NCBI GenBank assembly: GCA_015075275.1 | Contig: JABTUU010000002.1 | Coordinates: 372,001-436,000, forward strand | Source of the DNA: Anaerolineales bacterium | GTDB taxonomy: Bacteria > Chloroflexota > Anaerolineae > Anaerolineales > Villigracilaceae | Direction: 5' to 3' | DNA length: 64,000 nt | Shown: in pieces, positions 36,502 through 46,631 of the stretch | Numbering within the stretch: the first letter of the stretch is position 1 | How the letters are laid out: every line of letters begins with the position of its first letter | Notes under the pieces: generated by a model | What the model was told of the DNA's origin: nothing | Database searches by the model: none | What the model saw: the letters and a program-made list of their open reading frames with translations, nothing else | Made by a program: the position numbers and the translations under genes

Positions 36502-36521
36502 GAACCGCGAAGCGCGCAAAG
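36502..36521 (+). repeat. Dispersed GC-rich repeat, copy 1
   Basis: GAACCGCGAAGCGCGCAAAG between narI2 and narJ2; 18 of 20 bases match the copy at 49687-49706. A complementary CTTCGCGGT 9-mer follows about 30 bp later (36537-36545), so the segment can form a long hairpin. Confidence 0.6.
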
Positions 36522-36554
36522 AAAAATATTTTTAAACTTCGCGGTCAACCTTTT

Positions 36555-37175
36555 TCAACTTTCAGGCGAAGGCTCCAAAACGTTCAAAACTTGAAGTTGA
36601 TCTTGCAAGACGGAACGTAACGCTTCCAACACGCCGTGAAATTGGGTGCGCTTCCCAGATTCATGTTCCGCTGCGGGGGTCTCGGCGTTTTCATCTTCTT
36701 CAAAGCCTTCAGATTTAGCGCGCCCGGTCATCCGATCCAAGACCGGCAAAAACGCATCGCGGGCAATTTCGTCCGCTTGCGTTGGGTCGCGCGTCACTGC
36801 CATAAAACGCAGGATGACCGCCAAATGATCGGGCAGTTCGGTGGCGGGGAAGTTAAAATCTTCAGCGGCATAGCGTTGTTTTAATTCCACTAAAAAAGCG
36901 CTCCGCTTATAGGTTTCGCCGAAGAGGTGATACCCAATATATGGATGGCAAGCCGCTTCGAGGTCGAATGTGCCGGTGTACACTTCCTCCAACCGTCCGG
37001 GCGTGAGCGCGGCGGCATAATCATAAAACTTCCGCAAGTGCGCGGCAGAGGCGGGGTCTTTCTCTTCTAAAAGTTTTTGCGCTTCGAGCGCGGCGGGGAG
37101 CGTCTCGCCTGTGGGATATTCCAGTATGCCCGCAAACCAATGATAGAGGCTTCGCATTTCAATTTCGGTGTACAT
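36555..37175 (-). CDS. narJ: Nitrate reductase molybdenum-cofactor assembly chaperone, copy 2
   Basis: 206 residues, longer than copy 1 because of an acidic insertion near 140-175 (EDENAETPAAEHE) and an extended C-terminus. Shared features are FAGILEYPTGETLP, EVYTGTFDLEAACHPYIGYH and LPDHLAVILRFMA. It starts 24 bp after narH2. Chaperone for cofactor insertion into NarG2. Confidence 0.92.
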   Translation of the reverse strand: MYTEIEMRSLYHWFAGILEYPTGETLPAALEAQKLLEEKDPASAAHLRKFYDYAAALTPGRLEEVYTGTFDLEAACHPYIGYHLFGETYKRSAFLVELKQRYAAEDFNFPATELPDHLAVILRFMAVTRDPTQADEIARDAFLPVLDRMTGRAKSEGFEEDENAETPAAEHESGKRTQFHGVLEALRSVLQDQLQVLNVLEPSPES

Positions 37176-37199
37176 GAATCGTCTCCGTCGTTGATTTAA

Positions 37200-38717
37200 T
37201 TAGAACTTTCTCTTGGCAATCTTATTGCGGACGCCAAACCCCGCTTCGGTCTTCCGTTCGAGCGGGTTCTCCCAAGCCTCCACAGCCGATTCACGCCCCA
37301 GCGGCGGGACGACGAAACGTTCTTCATACGTGGGGAGCGACGTGAGGCGGAAGATGGCTTCCACTTCATCGGGGTTCGTCTGCCCTTGCGTCAGCGCTTC
37401 CGTCACTTCAGCCTGCTGGTAATCCTTCACCTTCTGCGCGCGCTTGAAGATGCGCACGGCGATCAACTTGCGATAGACCGCTTCCACTTCTTTTACATTC
37501 CCCGCTGAAAACAGGCTTGCCATATATTTGATCGGCATGCGCGCCTTTTCGAGCGAACTGAGCATGGCGGGCAAGCCCTCCTGGTTTAGCCCTTCAATAT
37601 CATAGGTTCCATCCTTCGTCTTGGCGAGGATCGGCAACATGGGCGGAACATAATAGAGCATGGGCAGGGTGCGGAATTCGGCGTGAAGCGGGAGGGCGAT
37701 CTGCCACTTCTTGACGAATTTATACACAGGCGAATTTTGCGCGGCGGCGATCATCGCGTCGGAAATTTTGTTCTTCTTCGCGGCGGCGATGATTTCAGGA
37801 TCGAACGGATCCATGATCATTTCCCGTTGCGCGGCCACCAACTCTTCATCTGAAACGGAGGCGGATTTTTCGATCATATCCGCGTCGTAGAGCAGGACGC
37901 CCAAGTAGCGGATGCGCCCCACGCAAGAATGGAAGCAGGCGGGGGGTTGTCCCGATTCGAGGCGCGGAAAGCACAGGATACATTTTTCCGATTTGCCCGA
38001 GGACCAGTTGAAATAAGTTTTCTTATAAGGGCAACCCGAAATGCACATGCGCCAGGCGCGGCATTTTTCCTGCGAGATCAGCACGATGCCGTCTTCGCCG
38101 CGTTTGTAAATTGCGCCAGCCGGGCAGGCGGCGACACAGCCAGGGTTGAGGCAATGGTTGCAAATGCGCGGTAAATAGAAGAAGACCACGCGCTCAATTT
38201 CAGCGAGTTGTTCGCGCTCTTCTTCGGTCAGTTTGTCGAGGTTGACGTCGTTTGCCGCATAAACAGGCGAGCCGCCGAGGTCGTCGTCCCAGTTGGGTCC
38301 CGCTTCGATGTTGTCCATCGGCTTACCCGTGATCATCGAGACGGCGCGGGCGGTAGGCTGGTCGTCGCCTTCAGGCGCGTTGAAGAGGTTCTCATAATCG
38401 TAGGTCCACGGCTCGTAGTAATCGTCAATCGTCGGCAAGGCTGGGTTATAGAAAATGTTCGAGAGTCCCTTGGCGCGATCGTGCAGGCGCAAGTGGATCT
38501 TGCCGTCCTCCTCCCGCTCCCAGCCGCCTTTATATTTTTCCTGGTCTTCCCATTGCGTAGGGTAGCCCGTGCCGGGTTTCGTCTCGACGTTGTTCCACCA
38601 CATATATTCAGTGCCTTTGCGGTCGGTCCAGATGTTTTTGCAAGCCACGCTACAAGTGTGACAGCCGATGCACTTATCGAGATGAAAGACCATTGAAACA
38701 TGCGCGCGTATGTCCAT
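37200..38717 (-). CDS. narH: Respiratory nitrate reductase beta subunit (Fe-S), copy 2
   Basis: About 505 residues from ATG 38717 (MDIRAHVSM), which has an AGGAG site and aligns with the start of copy 1; the longer frame is not supported. The four cysteine groups are complete: CIGCHTCSVACKN, CNHCLNPGCVAACP, CRAWRMCISGCPYKK with the cluster-specific Trp, and CILCFPRLE with CFHSCVGR. Electron transfer between NarI2 and NarG2. Confidence 0.97.
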   Translation of the reverse strand: MDIRAHVSMVFHLDKCIGCHTCSVACKNIWTDRKGTEYMWWNNVETKPGTGYPTQWEDQEKYKGGWEREEDGKIHLRLHDRAKGLSNIFYNPALPTIDDYYEPWTYDYENLFNAPEGDDQPTARAVSMITGKPMDNIEAGPNWDDDLGGSPVYAANDVNLDKLTEEEREQLAEIERVVFFYLPRICNHCLNPGCVAACPAGAIYKRGEDGIVLISQEKCRAWRMCISGCPYKKTYFNWSSGKSEKCILCFPRLESGQPPACFHSCVGRIRYLGVLLYDADMIEKSASVSDEELVAAQREMIMDPFDPEIIAAAKKNKISDAMIAAAQNSPVYKFVKKWQIALPLHAEFRTLPMLYYVPPMLPILAKTKDGTYDIEGLNQEGLPAMLSSLEKARMPIKYMASLFSAGNVKEVEAVYRKLIAVRIFKRAQKVKDYQQAEVTEALTQGQTNPDEVEAIFRLTSLPTYEERFVVPPLGRESAVEAWENPLERKTEAGFGVRNKIAKRKF

Positions 38718-38736
38718 GTGTTTGCTCCTTTGATTC

Positions 38737-38785
38737 GTACCGCAAGGTTTACCTTGCGCTTCTCGCAAAGTGAACTTTGCGGTAC
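38737..38785. repeat. Double hairpin in the narG2-narH2 spacer
   Basis: Two perfect hairpins in tandem: CGCAAGG-TTTA-CCTTGCG (38741-38758) and CGCAAAGT-GA-ACTTTGCG (38764-38781). The outer arms GTACCGCAA (38737-38745) and TTGCGGTAC (38777-38785) can also pair, giving an alternative fold. It looks REP-like and may affect mRNA stability between narG2 and narH2. Confidence 0.75.
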
Positions 38786-38792
38786 TGAACTT

Positions 38793-41700
38793 TTACCATT
38801 CCAATTTTTCCATCTTCCGCACCACGCAGTAGGTATCGCGCGTAAATACGCCGATGGGTCCCCAATAGTTGAAGGTGTAGGTGAACTGGGCGTAGCCGCC
38901 CGCCAACTGCATGGGGTTGATGCGCGTGCGCGTCAGGCTGTTGTGCCCGCCCGCGCGTTTGCCGCCTCGGATCTGCGACTTGGGGATGAAGATCGTCCGC
39001 TCGACCGCGTGATAGTACAAACATGTGCCGGGTTGCACGCGGGCGCTGACGGCGGCGCGCGTGACGACCACGCCGTTATCGTTGTGGACTTCCACCCAGT
39101 CGTTATCCTGAATGCCGACACTTTCGGCTTCTTTGTCGTTTAACCAGACCGGATCCATGCCGCGCGAGAGCGTTAACATGCGGTGGTTATCTTTATAGGT
39201 GGAGTGAATATTCCACTTGCCGTGCGGCGTGATGTAATTCAGGATCAGGCTTTGATCGTCCACCGGGCTTTTGACGATATCGCCGATCTTCTTCCAGTCG
39301 CCGGGCTTTGCCACAAGTTTTGGCTTGAAGGTCGGCAGGTTTTCGCCGAAGTCCATATAGTAGGGATGATCAATGTAGAAATGTTGTCGTCCTGTGAGCG
39401 TGCGCCAGGGGACGCGCCGCTCCACGCTCATACACCAGGCGGAATAGGCGCGCCCGTCGTTGACCATGCCGCTCCAGCACGGGCTGATCAGCGCGCGCCG
39501 CACCTGTCGCGTCAGATCAAAGAACGTGACGCGCGCGTCGCGAACTCCCTCGGCTAGATCAGCCAAGGGCATTCCGACTCGTTCCTCTTCATGTTTGAAC
39601 GCTTGATAGGCAACCTCTCCGTTTGTTTCGGGAGCGAGATATAACAGGACGTTCGCTGCGTCGAGCGCATCCTCCACAGAAGGATATTTATTACCGCCCC
39701 ATTCCACACAGCGCATGTGACGCGGGTCGGGCGAGCCGCCAACGGGATTCTTCAACAATTCGTCATAAAATTCTTCCATCGGGATATGCACGCCGTTGCC
39801 GCTGATTCCATCTTCGCGGAGGTTGGGTCCCAGCGAGATGAATTTATTGTAGAGGTTGGCGTAATCGCGTTCCACTACGCGGAAATGCGGCATGGTCTTG
39901 CCGGGGATCGGGTCACATTCGCCCGCGCGCCAATCTTTCACATCGGGTTGCGAAATCTCGTCGGGCGTATCGTGCAAAAGCGGCGTCATCACCAAATCTT
40001 TGAGCGGTTCGGGGAAGACATCCGCTGAGAGTTCGCTGACCTTCTTCGAAAAGGCTTTGAAGATTTCCCAATCCGTTTTCGATTCCCACACGGGCGGAAC
40101 AGCCTGCCCAAGCGGGTGGACGAACGAGTGCAGGTCGGTGGTGTTGAGGTCGTTCTTCTCGTACCAGAACGCGGCGGGCAGGACGATGTCCGAATACAGC
40201 GCGGAAGAGTCCATGCGGAAGTTGAGGTCCACCACCAAATCCATCTTGCCGCGCGGCGCGGGTTCGGTGAACTTAACGGTCTTCACTTTATCTTTGGCGT
40301 GTTCCTCCGCGATGATGTTGTTGTGCGTGCCGAGATAATGCCGCAGGAAATATTCGTGTCCCTTCGCGCTGGATTGAATGGCATTGCCGCGCCAGATGAT
40401 CCACACGCGGGGCCAGTTTTCTTTCGCATCCGGATCGTCCACCGCAAGCTCAAGTTTTTCTTCCTTAAGTTGCTTTGCCGCCCATTTGGCAACTTCTTCA
40501 GGAGACTTTGCGCCCGCCGCTTCGGCGTTTTTCATTACTTCAAAGCTATTCTCTTTGAATTGCGGGAAATACGGCATCCAGCCCATGCGCACCGCCGACG
40601 CCGCTAAATCCATCGCATGGCCCTTCGCCCATTTCGTTTTGGGCGGAACGTGGGCGTAATCGGTGAAGTCTCCTTCGTAGTGCCACTGGTCGCTGTTCGT
40701 ATAATGCCAGATCGGCGATTGTTGCTGACGCGGCGGCTTCTGCCAATCGAGCGCAAATGCCAGCGAAGTCCACGGCGCGACCAGAGATAGTTTCTCCTGC
40801 CCCACATAATGATTCATCCCGCCGCCATTCACCCCGCAACAGCCGCATAAAATCAACGCATAAATTGGCGCGCGATACGCAAGGCTATTGTTGTACCAGT
40901 GATTGATGCTCGCGCCGACGATAATCATGGACTTGCCGTTCGTCGCTTCGGCATTATTGGCAAACTCGCGCGCCAAGCGAATCACCGTGTCGCGCCCGAT
41001 GTTCGTGTACGATTCCTGCCAGGCGGGCGTGTACGCGCCGATTTCATCGTAACTCGTCGGATAATCCCCAGCCAGTCCGCGCCCCACGCCGAATTGCGCG
41101 ATGACCAGATCAAACACAGTGGCGACGAGTTTTTTGCCTTCGCTGGTTTCGATGTATTTTGCAGGCACGCCGCGCACGGCGGTCTTCTGCTCCGCAAATT
41201 CATAGAACCCAACGTTGACCGTTTCATCCTGCGAACCCAAAAATGAAAGCGTCGGCTCGATGGGCGCATCGTCCAATCCGTCTTCCATCTTGATATTCCA
41301 CTTGCCTTTTTCCTTGCTCCAACGGTCGCCTACCGCTCCCTTCGGCATGCGCGGCGCGTTCGCCTTCGCGTCATGCACAAGGAATTTCCATTCGCCGTTC
41401 TCCACGTCTTTATAACGCTTGACCGTATTGGCGCGGAGATAACGCCCTGCCTTGTAACCGTCGCCGTCTTTCTCGAGTTCGATCAAGAACGGCATATCCG
41501 TATTCTCTTTCAAGTAGTTGACAAAATACGGGACTTGCTTATCCACATAGAACTCTTTCAAGATGACGTGGTTGACCGCCATCCAAATCGCCGTATCCTG
41601 CCCCGCCTTGACCGGGATCCACCAATCGGAATATTTTGCCACCTGAGAGAGGTCCGGCGCGATGACCACGAATTTTGCGCCTTCGTGCCGCGCCTCAGAG

Positions 41701-42452
41701 ATGAAATGCACATCGGGCGTGCGCGTCATGTTCAAATTCGAACCCATCGAGACGATGTATTTGCTGTTGTACCAATCGGCAGATTCGCACACGTCGGTCT
41801 GGTCGCCCCAAACCTCGGGAAAGGCGTTCGGCAGGTCGGCGTACCAATCGTAGAAACTCATGTTCACGCCGCCGAACAATTGCAAAAAGCGCGAACCGCC
41901 GCCATACGAAAGATACGACATGGCGGGAATTGGAGAGAACCCGAAGACGCGGTCGGGACCGTATTTCTTGGCGGTATACAACATGGACGCGACGACGATC
42001 TCCAACACCTCGTCCCAATGCGTGCGGCGGAATCCGCCTTTGCCGCGCGCCTTTTGAATGCGCTCACGCTTGTCTTCGTCTTCCATAATTGAAGCGTAGG
42101 CGGCGACGGGGCTTTTGCCGCTCTGACGCGCCTCGCGCCAAAAATCCAGCAACACGCCGCGCGCGTACGGGTACTTGACGCGGATCGGGCTGTAGACGTA
42201 CCACGACGCGGAAATTCCGCGCTGACATCCGCGCGGCTCGTAAGGCGGAAGTCCATCCTGCAACAGCGGGTAATCCACCTGTTGCATCTCCCACGTGATG
42301 ATGCCGTCCTTCACATAGACCTGCCACGAACACCCGCCCGTGCAGTTCACGCCATGCGTACTGCGGACGATGTTGTCGTGTTGCCAGCGGTTGCGATAGA
42401 ACTCCTCCCACTGACGGGCTTGCGGGTCAATCAAATCCTGTATCCAACTCAT
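38793..42452 (-). CDS. narG: Respiratory nitrate reductase alpha subunit (Mo-bisMGD), copy 2
   Basis: 1219 residues, full length. Same landmarks as copy 1: [13 protein letters not shown] for the His/Cys-ligated cluster, [16 protein letters not shown] around the molybdenum-ligand Asp, [31 protein letters not shown] and [17 protein letters not shown]. No Tat signal, so cytoplasmic. Differences from copy 1 are spread throughout, with insertions near the C-terminal third (for example [13 protein letters not shown]), so this is an old paralogue or separately acquired operon. It starts 25 bp after narC2. Confidence 0.97.
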   Translation of the reverse strand: MSWIQDLIDPQARQWEEFYRNRWQHDNIVRSTHGVNCTGGCSWQVYVKDGIITWEMQQVDYPLLQDGLPPYEPRGCQRGISASWYVYSPIRVKYPYARGVLLDFWREARQSGKSPVAAYASIMEDEDKRERIQKARGKGGFRRTHWDEVLEIVVASMLYTAKKYGPDRVFGFSPIPAMSYLSYGGGSRFLQLFGGVNMSFYDWYADLPNAFPEVWGDQTDVCESADWYNSKYIVSMGSNLNMTRTPDVHFISEARHEGAKFVVIAPDLSQVAKYSDWWIPVKAGQDTAIWMAVNHVILKEFYVDKQVPYFVNYLKENTDMPFLIELEKDGDGYKAGRYLRANTVKRYKDVENGEWKFLVHDAKANAPRMPKGAVGDRWSKEKGKWNIKMEDGLDDAPIEPTLSFLGSQDETVNVGFYEFAEQKTAVRGVPAKYIETSEGKKLVATVFDLVIAQFGVGRGLAGDYPTSYDEIGAYTPAWQESYTNIGRDTVIRLAREFANNAEATNGKSMIIVGASINHWYNNSLAYRAPIYALILCGCCGVNGGGMNHYVGQEKLSLVAPWTSLAFALDWQKPPRQQQSPIWHYTNSDQWHYEGDFTDYAHVPPKTKWAKGHAMDLAASAVRMGWMPYFPQFKENSFEVMKNAEAAGAKSPEEVAKWAAKQLKEEKLELAVDDPDAKENWPRVWIIWRGNAIQSSAKGHEYFLRHYLGTHNNIIAEEHAKDKVKTVKFTEPAPRGKMDLVVDLNFRMDSSALYSDIVLPAAFWYEKNDLNTTDLHSFVHPLGQAVPPVWESKTDWEIFKAFSKKVSELSADVFPEPLKDLVMTPLLHDTPDEISQPDVKDWRAGECDPIPGKTMPHFRVVERDYANLYNKFISLGPNLREDGISGNGVHIPMEEFYDELLKNPVGGSPDPRHMRCVEWGGNKYPSVEDALDAANVLLYLAPETNGEVAYQAFKHEEERVGMPLADLAEGVRDARVTFFDLTRQVRRALISPCWSGMVNDGRAYSAWCMSVERRVPWRTLTGRQHFYIDHPYYMDFGENLPTFKPKLVAKPGDWKKIGDIVKSPVDDQSLILNYITPHGKWNIHSTYKDNHRMLTLSRGMDPVWLNDKEAESVGIQDNDWVEVHNDNGVVVTRAAVSARVQPGTCLYYHAVERTIFIPKSQIRGGKRAGGHNSLTRTRINPMQLAGGYAQFTYTFNYWGPIGVFTRDTYCVVRKMEKLEW

Positions 42453-42477
42453 GGTGAATGCCTCCGTGAATGTGTGG

Positions 42478-43344
42478 TTATTTTTTTGCTTTCATAGCCA
42501 GGGCCCGCTCCACCATTGGCTTACGCACGCCTCTCAGGCGTTTGCCCCAATAGAAATTCGCCAGCGCGATCAACGCCGCCGCGCCGACAATGGCAAGCAG
42601 GGCGATCTGCAACAAGGCTGAAGGTTCGCGTTTTTGAACAGACGCCTTGCTCAGGAACGCGTACAGATCGGCTTGTTCCTGCGGGGTCAGAGGAGTATTC
42701 GCCCAGACCGCGCCCATCGTCTGCGTGGACGGCGCGCTCATAAACGAAGCAAACGCCGCGCTCGATTGAACGAAACCGCTGGTCGTCAGGTCGGGACCGA
42801 GATTCCCGCCGCCTAGCGCGCCGATCCCCGCCACACTATGACACGACATACATTGTGTTCCGCCGTTTTTGAAGCGTTTATCGCCGACAAAATACGCTTT
42901 GCCGCTTGTCGCATCTCCAGCGGGAAGTTCGGCGCCCGCCCCGCCCGTTGTTGCGCCGCCGCCCAGGTAAGCGAGAAGCGAATCCACTTGATCGGGCGTC
43001 AGACTCAAATTCGGCATAGGAACATTGTTGTACTTTTTGAGCAACTCTGCGGCGATGGGATCGCCCGAAGCCAACACTTGATCGGGCGCGAGAATCCATT
43101 GCTTGAGCCAGGCTTGATCTTGACGTTCCGTCACGCCTTGCAGATCGGGTCCCACCAGATCGCCGCCGCCGATGGTGTGACAAGCGTTGCATCCCTTCTC
43201 TTTGAACAGCGCCTCCCCATCCGATGCCTGCGCTGGCGGTTGCGCAAACGCGACAGGGGCGGCGGTCGCGAGGAACGCGAGCAACAACGTCAGCATCGAA
43301 CCAAGAAAAACGTTTTTCGAATTTCGTCTACCGTTTACTTTCAT
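42478..43344 (-). CDS. narC: NarC-like membrane cytochrome c, diheme, copy 2
   Basis: 288 residues. A cleavable signal (about 1-35) ends near FAQPPAQA. Domain 1 has CNACH (about 54-58) with a candidate Met ligand in VPMPNLSL. After a Gly/Ala linker, domain 2 has CMSCH (about 167) and Met candidates in QTMGAVW. A C-terminal membrane helix and basic tail follow. Domain 2 and the tail are homologous to the whole of NarC1. It is the first gene of operon B and by analogy with Thermus NarC exchanges electrons between the Nar complex and other respiratory partners. Confidence 0.88.
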   Translation of the reverse strand: MKVNGRRNSKNVFLGSMLTLLLAFLATAAPVAFAQPPAQASDGEALFKEKGCNACHTIGGGDLVGPDLQGVTERQDQAWLKQWILAPDQVLASGDPIAAELLKKYNNVPMPNLSLTPDQVDSLLAYLGGGATTGGAGAELPAGDATSGKAYFVGDKRFKNGGTQCMSCHSVAGIGALGGGNLGPDLTTSGFVQSSAAFASFMSAPSTQTMGAVWANTPLTPQEQADLYAFLSKASVQKREPSALLQIALLAIVGAAALIALANFYWGKRLRGVRKPMVERALAMKAKK

Positions 43345-43581
43345 TATCTTTAATGCTCCTCTCGTCTGAGGTCTCCAACAAATCAGCTCTGCGCGCGGAC
43401 AAAGTATGAGCAGAATACATGCAGGCGATATGCTTTATCGTCTTGCGTTAATAATGGGGGGCGTCGGTAGTATGCGTCGTTTCGACGCGGTTTATTTCAT
43501 GAGAAACGCGAACAAATTATCTTAAGAATACCGAGAAACTCGGAATAATTAAATCCTTCCTCCCTCATTCATCGAGAATGA
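43345..43581. other. Promoter region of nar operon B
   Basis: No gene is supported in these 237 bp. Leftward -10 candidates (TATTCT and CATACT) lie around 43403-43418. A CGATA-N5-TATCG palindrome (43426-43440) and a CCGAGAAACTCGG hairpin (about 43531-43543) are possible operators. No perfect NarL heptamer (TACCCAT type) or FNR box was found by eye. Confidence 0.4.
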
Positions 43582-43611
43582 AAAAAGAGTGACCTCACAA
43601 TCACTCTTTTT
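43582..43611. terminator. Terminator of the NarX/NarL-like operon
   Basis: AAAAAGAGTGA (43582-43592) pairs perfectly with 43601-43611 around an 8-nt loop; T5 on both strands. It lies 33 bp after the last gene of the regulator operon. Confidence 0.9.
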
Positions 43612-43644
43612 AAGCCAAGCCCTCCCCTATATCTTAATTCTCTC

Positions 43645-43950
43645 TTACACACCTTCTTCAACAAACAACGCCGACCAACAGCCTTCATCCCCCGCCAAAA
43701 GACTCAACCCCGCTTTCGCCGGCTTTCCGCATGGATTCGCTCCCAACGCCTCTGCGACGCTTTGCGCCGCAGGCGAGAAGTAAGCGATCCACTCGCAATG
43801 CAGGCGTCCTGCCTCCTCGCGCATAAAGACCGCCATCTCGACAGGCTGATTTGCGGCATTGAACGACGGCTGGAACATTTCCTCAATCTCGATTCGGGCA
43901 ACTGGCGCCCACATCCCATCGCCGAGCGATTTCGAATGCCAACGATTCAC
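43645..43950 (-). CDS. Small protein of unknown function coupled to the NarL-like regulator
   Basis: 101 residues starting with GTG at 43950. The start overlaps the regulator stop in GTGA, so translation is coupled. No membrane helix, no recognised family. It has an acidic, aromatic N-terminal half (EIEEMFQPSF, EWIAYF) and a Gly-rich C-terminal half with two cysteines (NPCGKPAKAG and EGCWSALF). Gene order suggests a role with the nitrate sensor and regulator, but nothing in the sequence shows what it does. Confidence 0.65.
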   Translation of the reverse strand: MNRWHSKSLGDGMWAPVARIEIEEMFQPSFNAANQPVEMAVFMREEAGRLHCEWIAYFSPAAQSVAEALGANPCGKPAKAGLSLLAGDEGCWSALFVEEGV

Positions 43951-44597
43951 ACCAACCTCTTGCTCTTCGCCACTTTCGCCGCTTCGCGCCGCGTGGACAC
44001 ATGCAATTTAGACAAGATATTCCGCATGTGCGTTTTGACCGTATTCAGGCTGATATTCAATTCCGCAGCAATCTCCTTATCGGTTGCGCCTTGCGCCGCC
44101 TGCGATAAAACCTGTTGCTCGCGCTCCGTCAAGTCGCTGTCAGTTTCACCGTTCACAGCGTCATACTTGCTCAAACGACGAAATTCAGCCAATACGCGTC
44201 CCGCCAAACTGGGCGAAATCGCCGCTTCGCCTTGCAATGCGCCGCGCAACATCTCTAACAGCGTTTGCGAACGAATCTCCTTCAGCAGATAACCTTGCGC
44301 TCCGTTCTTCAACGCTTCGAAAAGGAATTCATCGTCGCCGCGCACGGTCAACATCACAATAATCGTTTCAGGCAAGGTTTGTTTAATCTGCCGCGTCGCT
44401 TCAACGCCGTCCATACCGGGCATTTGTACGTCCATCAGAATCAGATCGGGCTTGAGTTCCCGCGCCTTAACGAGGGCTTCAAAACCGTCGCCCGCTTCGC
44501 CGACCGTTTCCATATCCGTTTGCGAAGCGATAATTCCCGCCAACCCTTCGCGGAACAAAACATGATCGTCCGCCAGTAAGACGCGCGCTTTCTCCAT
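43947..44597 (-). CDS. NarL/FixJ-family response regulator
   Basis: About 216 residues from ATG 44597 ([12 protein letters not shown]); a start four codons earlier (44609) overlaps the kinase gene and has no room for a ribosome-binding site. The receiver domain has the DD pair, the phospho-acceptor Asp in [14 protein letters not shown] and the Lys in GYLLKEI. The LuxR-type DNA-binding domain has [20 protein letters not shown] and [19 protein letters not shown]. It sits directly after a NarX-like kinase, so it is its likely partner and probably controls the nar operons. Confidence 0.93.
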   Translation of the reverse strand: MEKARVLLADDHVLFREGLAGIIASQTDMETVGEAGDGFEALVKARELKPDLILMDVQMPGMDGVEATRQIKQTLPETIIVMLTVRGDDEFLFEALKNGAQGYLLKEIRSQTLLEMLRGALQGEAAISPSLAGRVLAEFRRLSKYDAVNGETDSDLTEREQQVLSQAAQGATDKEIAAELNISLNTVKTHMRNILSKLHVSTRREAAKVAKSKRLV

Positions 44598-44598
44598 A

Positions 44599-46503
44599 TT
44601 ACCCGTCATCCTCTGCGCGCCACGTCAATACAACGCGCGTTCCACGCCCGGGCACCGATACGATTTCCACGTTTCCACCGATGTGTTTCGCGCGCGCTTG
44701 CATGATTTGTAAACCAAAATGTCCGCTCGGCGCAGACTGAGTCGCTTCAAAGCCTCTTCCGTCGTCTTCGATAGCCACGAAATAGCCGCTGTAGCCGCGC
44801 CCTGCCTGCATAACAATACGCGTCGCGTTGGCGTGACGCGCCGCATTGACCAACGCTTCGCGCGCAATGTGATGAACCTGTTCCGCGATTTGCGGCGCAG
44901 GATCGGGCGCAGAATCTTCGCCAAAGCGCCAGAGCGCTTCAAGGCCGTATTGTAAAGCGACCTCATCCAGCGTTTCGCGCAGGCGAGCCCACAAAGCGTC
45001 ATGTTGCGCGGATGTTTCATCCAACAGACGGTTGATAGCGCGGCGCACATCGCCCGTCGCCTTACTGATGGTCTCGCGCGTTTTTTGCAGTCGTTCCGCC
45101 GCCACGCCCTCGCGCCCATCCGCTAAAAACTCAACCACTTGATCGGTCATCAACCCTAAATAACTAAGCGTTTGCCCCAAGCCGTCGTGCATTTCCGCCG
45201 CCACGCGCTGACGTTCGCTCAACGTTGCGGCGCGCTCGGCTTGCGCGAAGAGGCGGGCGTTTTCAAGCGCGATCGCGGCGACGCTCGCCAGTTTGAGAAG
45301 CATATCCGCCGATTCGACAGCGAATTGATTTTGTGCAGGACTGCCTACGCACAACGCGCCGATAACCCGCTCGCCTACACGCAGTGGAGCGGCGAGATGA
45401 CTGACGCGATATTCATCGGACAACATGCGGCAACCGCCCTGACATGCGCCAACCTTGCAGATCATCGCGTTCTCGTCTGCCAACACAGCATGCGCAAACG
45501 GGTTATCGGTCCGCACCACATTGCCCACTACTGCATTCTTCGGTCCGCTCAGGGTTTGCAGTTTAAGCCAGTTTTGATTTTCATCTACCAGACACAACGA
45601 AGCCACTTCGCCGCCCAACAGCGCGCGCGCCTTTTCGGTGACCGAATTCAGCACTTGTTGAATATCGAGCCGCGAAGAAATTTCACGGCTAATCTCGTTG
45701 AGCGTTTCGAGTTCGCGCGTGCGTTCCGCGACGCGCAATTCCAGCGTATCGTTCCATTCGACAAGTTCTTCGCGCGCTTCAGACAGGCGAGAACGCATCC
45801 CATCCAACGCCTGCGACAACGTTCGTATCTCTCGCGGACCCGCGACTCGCACCGGCGCATCGAGTTGATCTGCGTCGAGACGCTCCGCCTCCAATTCCAA
45901 CGCGCGCAACGGCGCGAATAAAGAACGGCGCGCCACCCATGCGCTGATCGCCAGTAAGATCAACGCGCAAAGTAGAAAAGCGATCTGACTCAATCGTAAA
46001 CGATTCGCCCGGGCGCTGAACGCGGCTTCATAAAGTTGCACCGCCTCGTCGGTTTTTTGCGTCAGTTGTGCAGATTGTTCGTCTAAGGCGCGCCGCAGCG
46101 AATCGGAATCGGAAACAGAGAGTTCATCCAACACAGCGACGTATCGCGTCCAGCTAGATTCCACTTCGCGCAACGCGGCAAGGATTTGCGCGTCGTCCGT
46201 CGCGGGCAGATGCGCCACGCCGTCCGAAAGATAGGGCGCCGCGCCGCCATGTTCCAATGCAAATAAAGTTTGAGAAAAAATAGATTTTAATTTCCCCAGT
46301 TCGTCCTGCGCCGTCTCATCCCCTTGTTGAGCTTGCCAGGTCATCTGCTGGACCAACATCCGTTGGCGTCCCGCCAGATTGATCACCAGCGCATCTTGCC
46401 GTTGAGTTTGCGCGCCCCAATACGTCGCCGCAGCGGAGATCGTTACAAGAACAACGAACGCCGAGAGCAACACAATCCATTGAACGCGAAGGCGCTGAAG
46501 CAT
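44599..46503 (-). CDS. NarX-like nitrate/nitrite sensor histidine kinase
   Basis: 634 residues: membrane helix 1 (about 9-28), a periplasmic helical sensor with a P-box-like INLAGRQRMLVQQM (41-54) whose Arg48 aligns with the nitrate-binding Arg of NarX/NarQ, helix 2 (about 170-190), HAMP, a coiled coil, a GAF domain, HisKA_3 with AAEMHDGLGQ (phospho-acceptor His) and a C-terminal ATPase domain with NAARHAN and EDDGRGF. The GAF domain carries CKVGACQGGC, a cysteine cluster that could bind Fe-S or sense redox state. The stop is followed by the regulator gene within a few bases. Regulation of nitrate respiration is strongly suggested by domain content and place. Confidence 0.92.
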   Translation of the reverse strand: MLQRLRVQWIVLLSAFVVLVTISAAATYWGAQTQRQDALVINLAGRQRMLVQQMTWQAQQGDETAQDELGKLKSIFSQTLFALEHGGAAPYLSDGVAHLPATDDAQILAALREVESSWTRYVAVLDELSVSDSDSLRRALDEQSAQLTQKTDEAVQLYEAAFSARANRLRLSQIAFLLCALILLAISAWVARRSLFAPLRALELEAERLDADQLDAPVRVAGPREIRTLSQALDGMRSRLSEAREELVEWNDTLELRVAERTRELETLNEISREISSRLDIQQVLNSVTEKARALLGGEVASLCLVDENQNWLKLQTLSGPKNAVVGNVVRTDNPFAHAVLADENAMICKVGACQGGCRMLSDEYRVSHLAAPLRVGERVIGALCVGSPAQNQFAVESADMLLKLASVAAIALENARLFAQAERAATLSERQRVAAEMHDGLGQTLSYLGLMTDQVVEFLADGREGVAAERLQKTRETISKATGDVRRAINRLLDETSAQHDALWARLRETLDEVALQYGLEALWRFGEDSAPDPAPQIAEQVHHIAREALVNAARHANATRIVMQAGRGYSGYFVAIEDDGRGFEATQSAPSGHFGLQIMQARAKHIGGNVEIVSVPGRGTRVVLTWRAEDDG

Positions 46504-46525
46504 AATAAGATGTAGTTCCGACGTA

Positions 46526-46544
46526 AAACGTGTACAATACGTTT
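46526..46544. promoter_or_regulatory. Small palindrome around a TACAAT box between divergent operons
   Basis: AAACGT-GTACAAT-ACGTTT in the 128-bp gap between the NarX-like gene and the S9 peptidase gene. TACAAT (46533-46538) could be a rightward -10 covered by an operator. Confidence 0.35.
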
Positions 46545-46631
46545 GGTCTTATTCGTATTCCAAACGCGGCATAACGCCTATCTGTCATTATAACATCGCC
46601 ATCTATCTATTTCGCACAAGGAGAAACGCAC

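Noticed and set aside
43412..43450. FNR or NarL box before nar operon B
   Set aside because: Only a CGATA-N5-TATCG palindrome was found; it does not match TTGAT-N4-ATCAA or TACCCAT-type heptamers.
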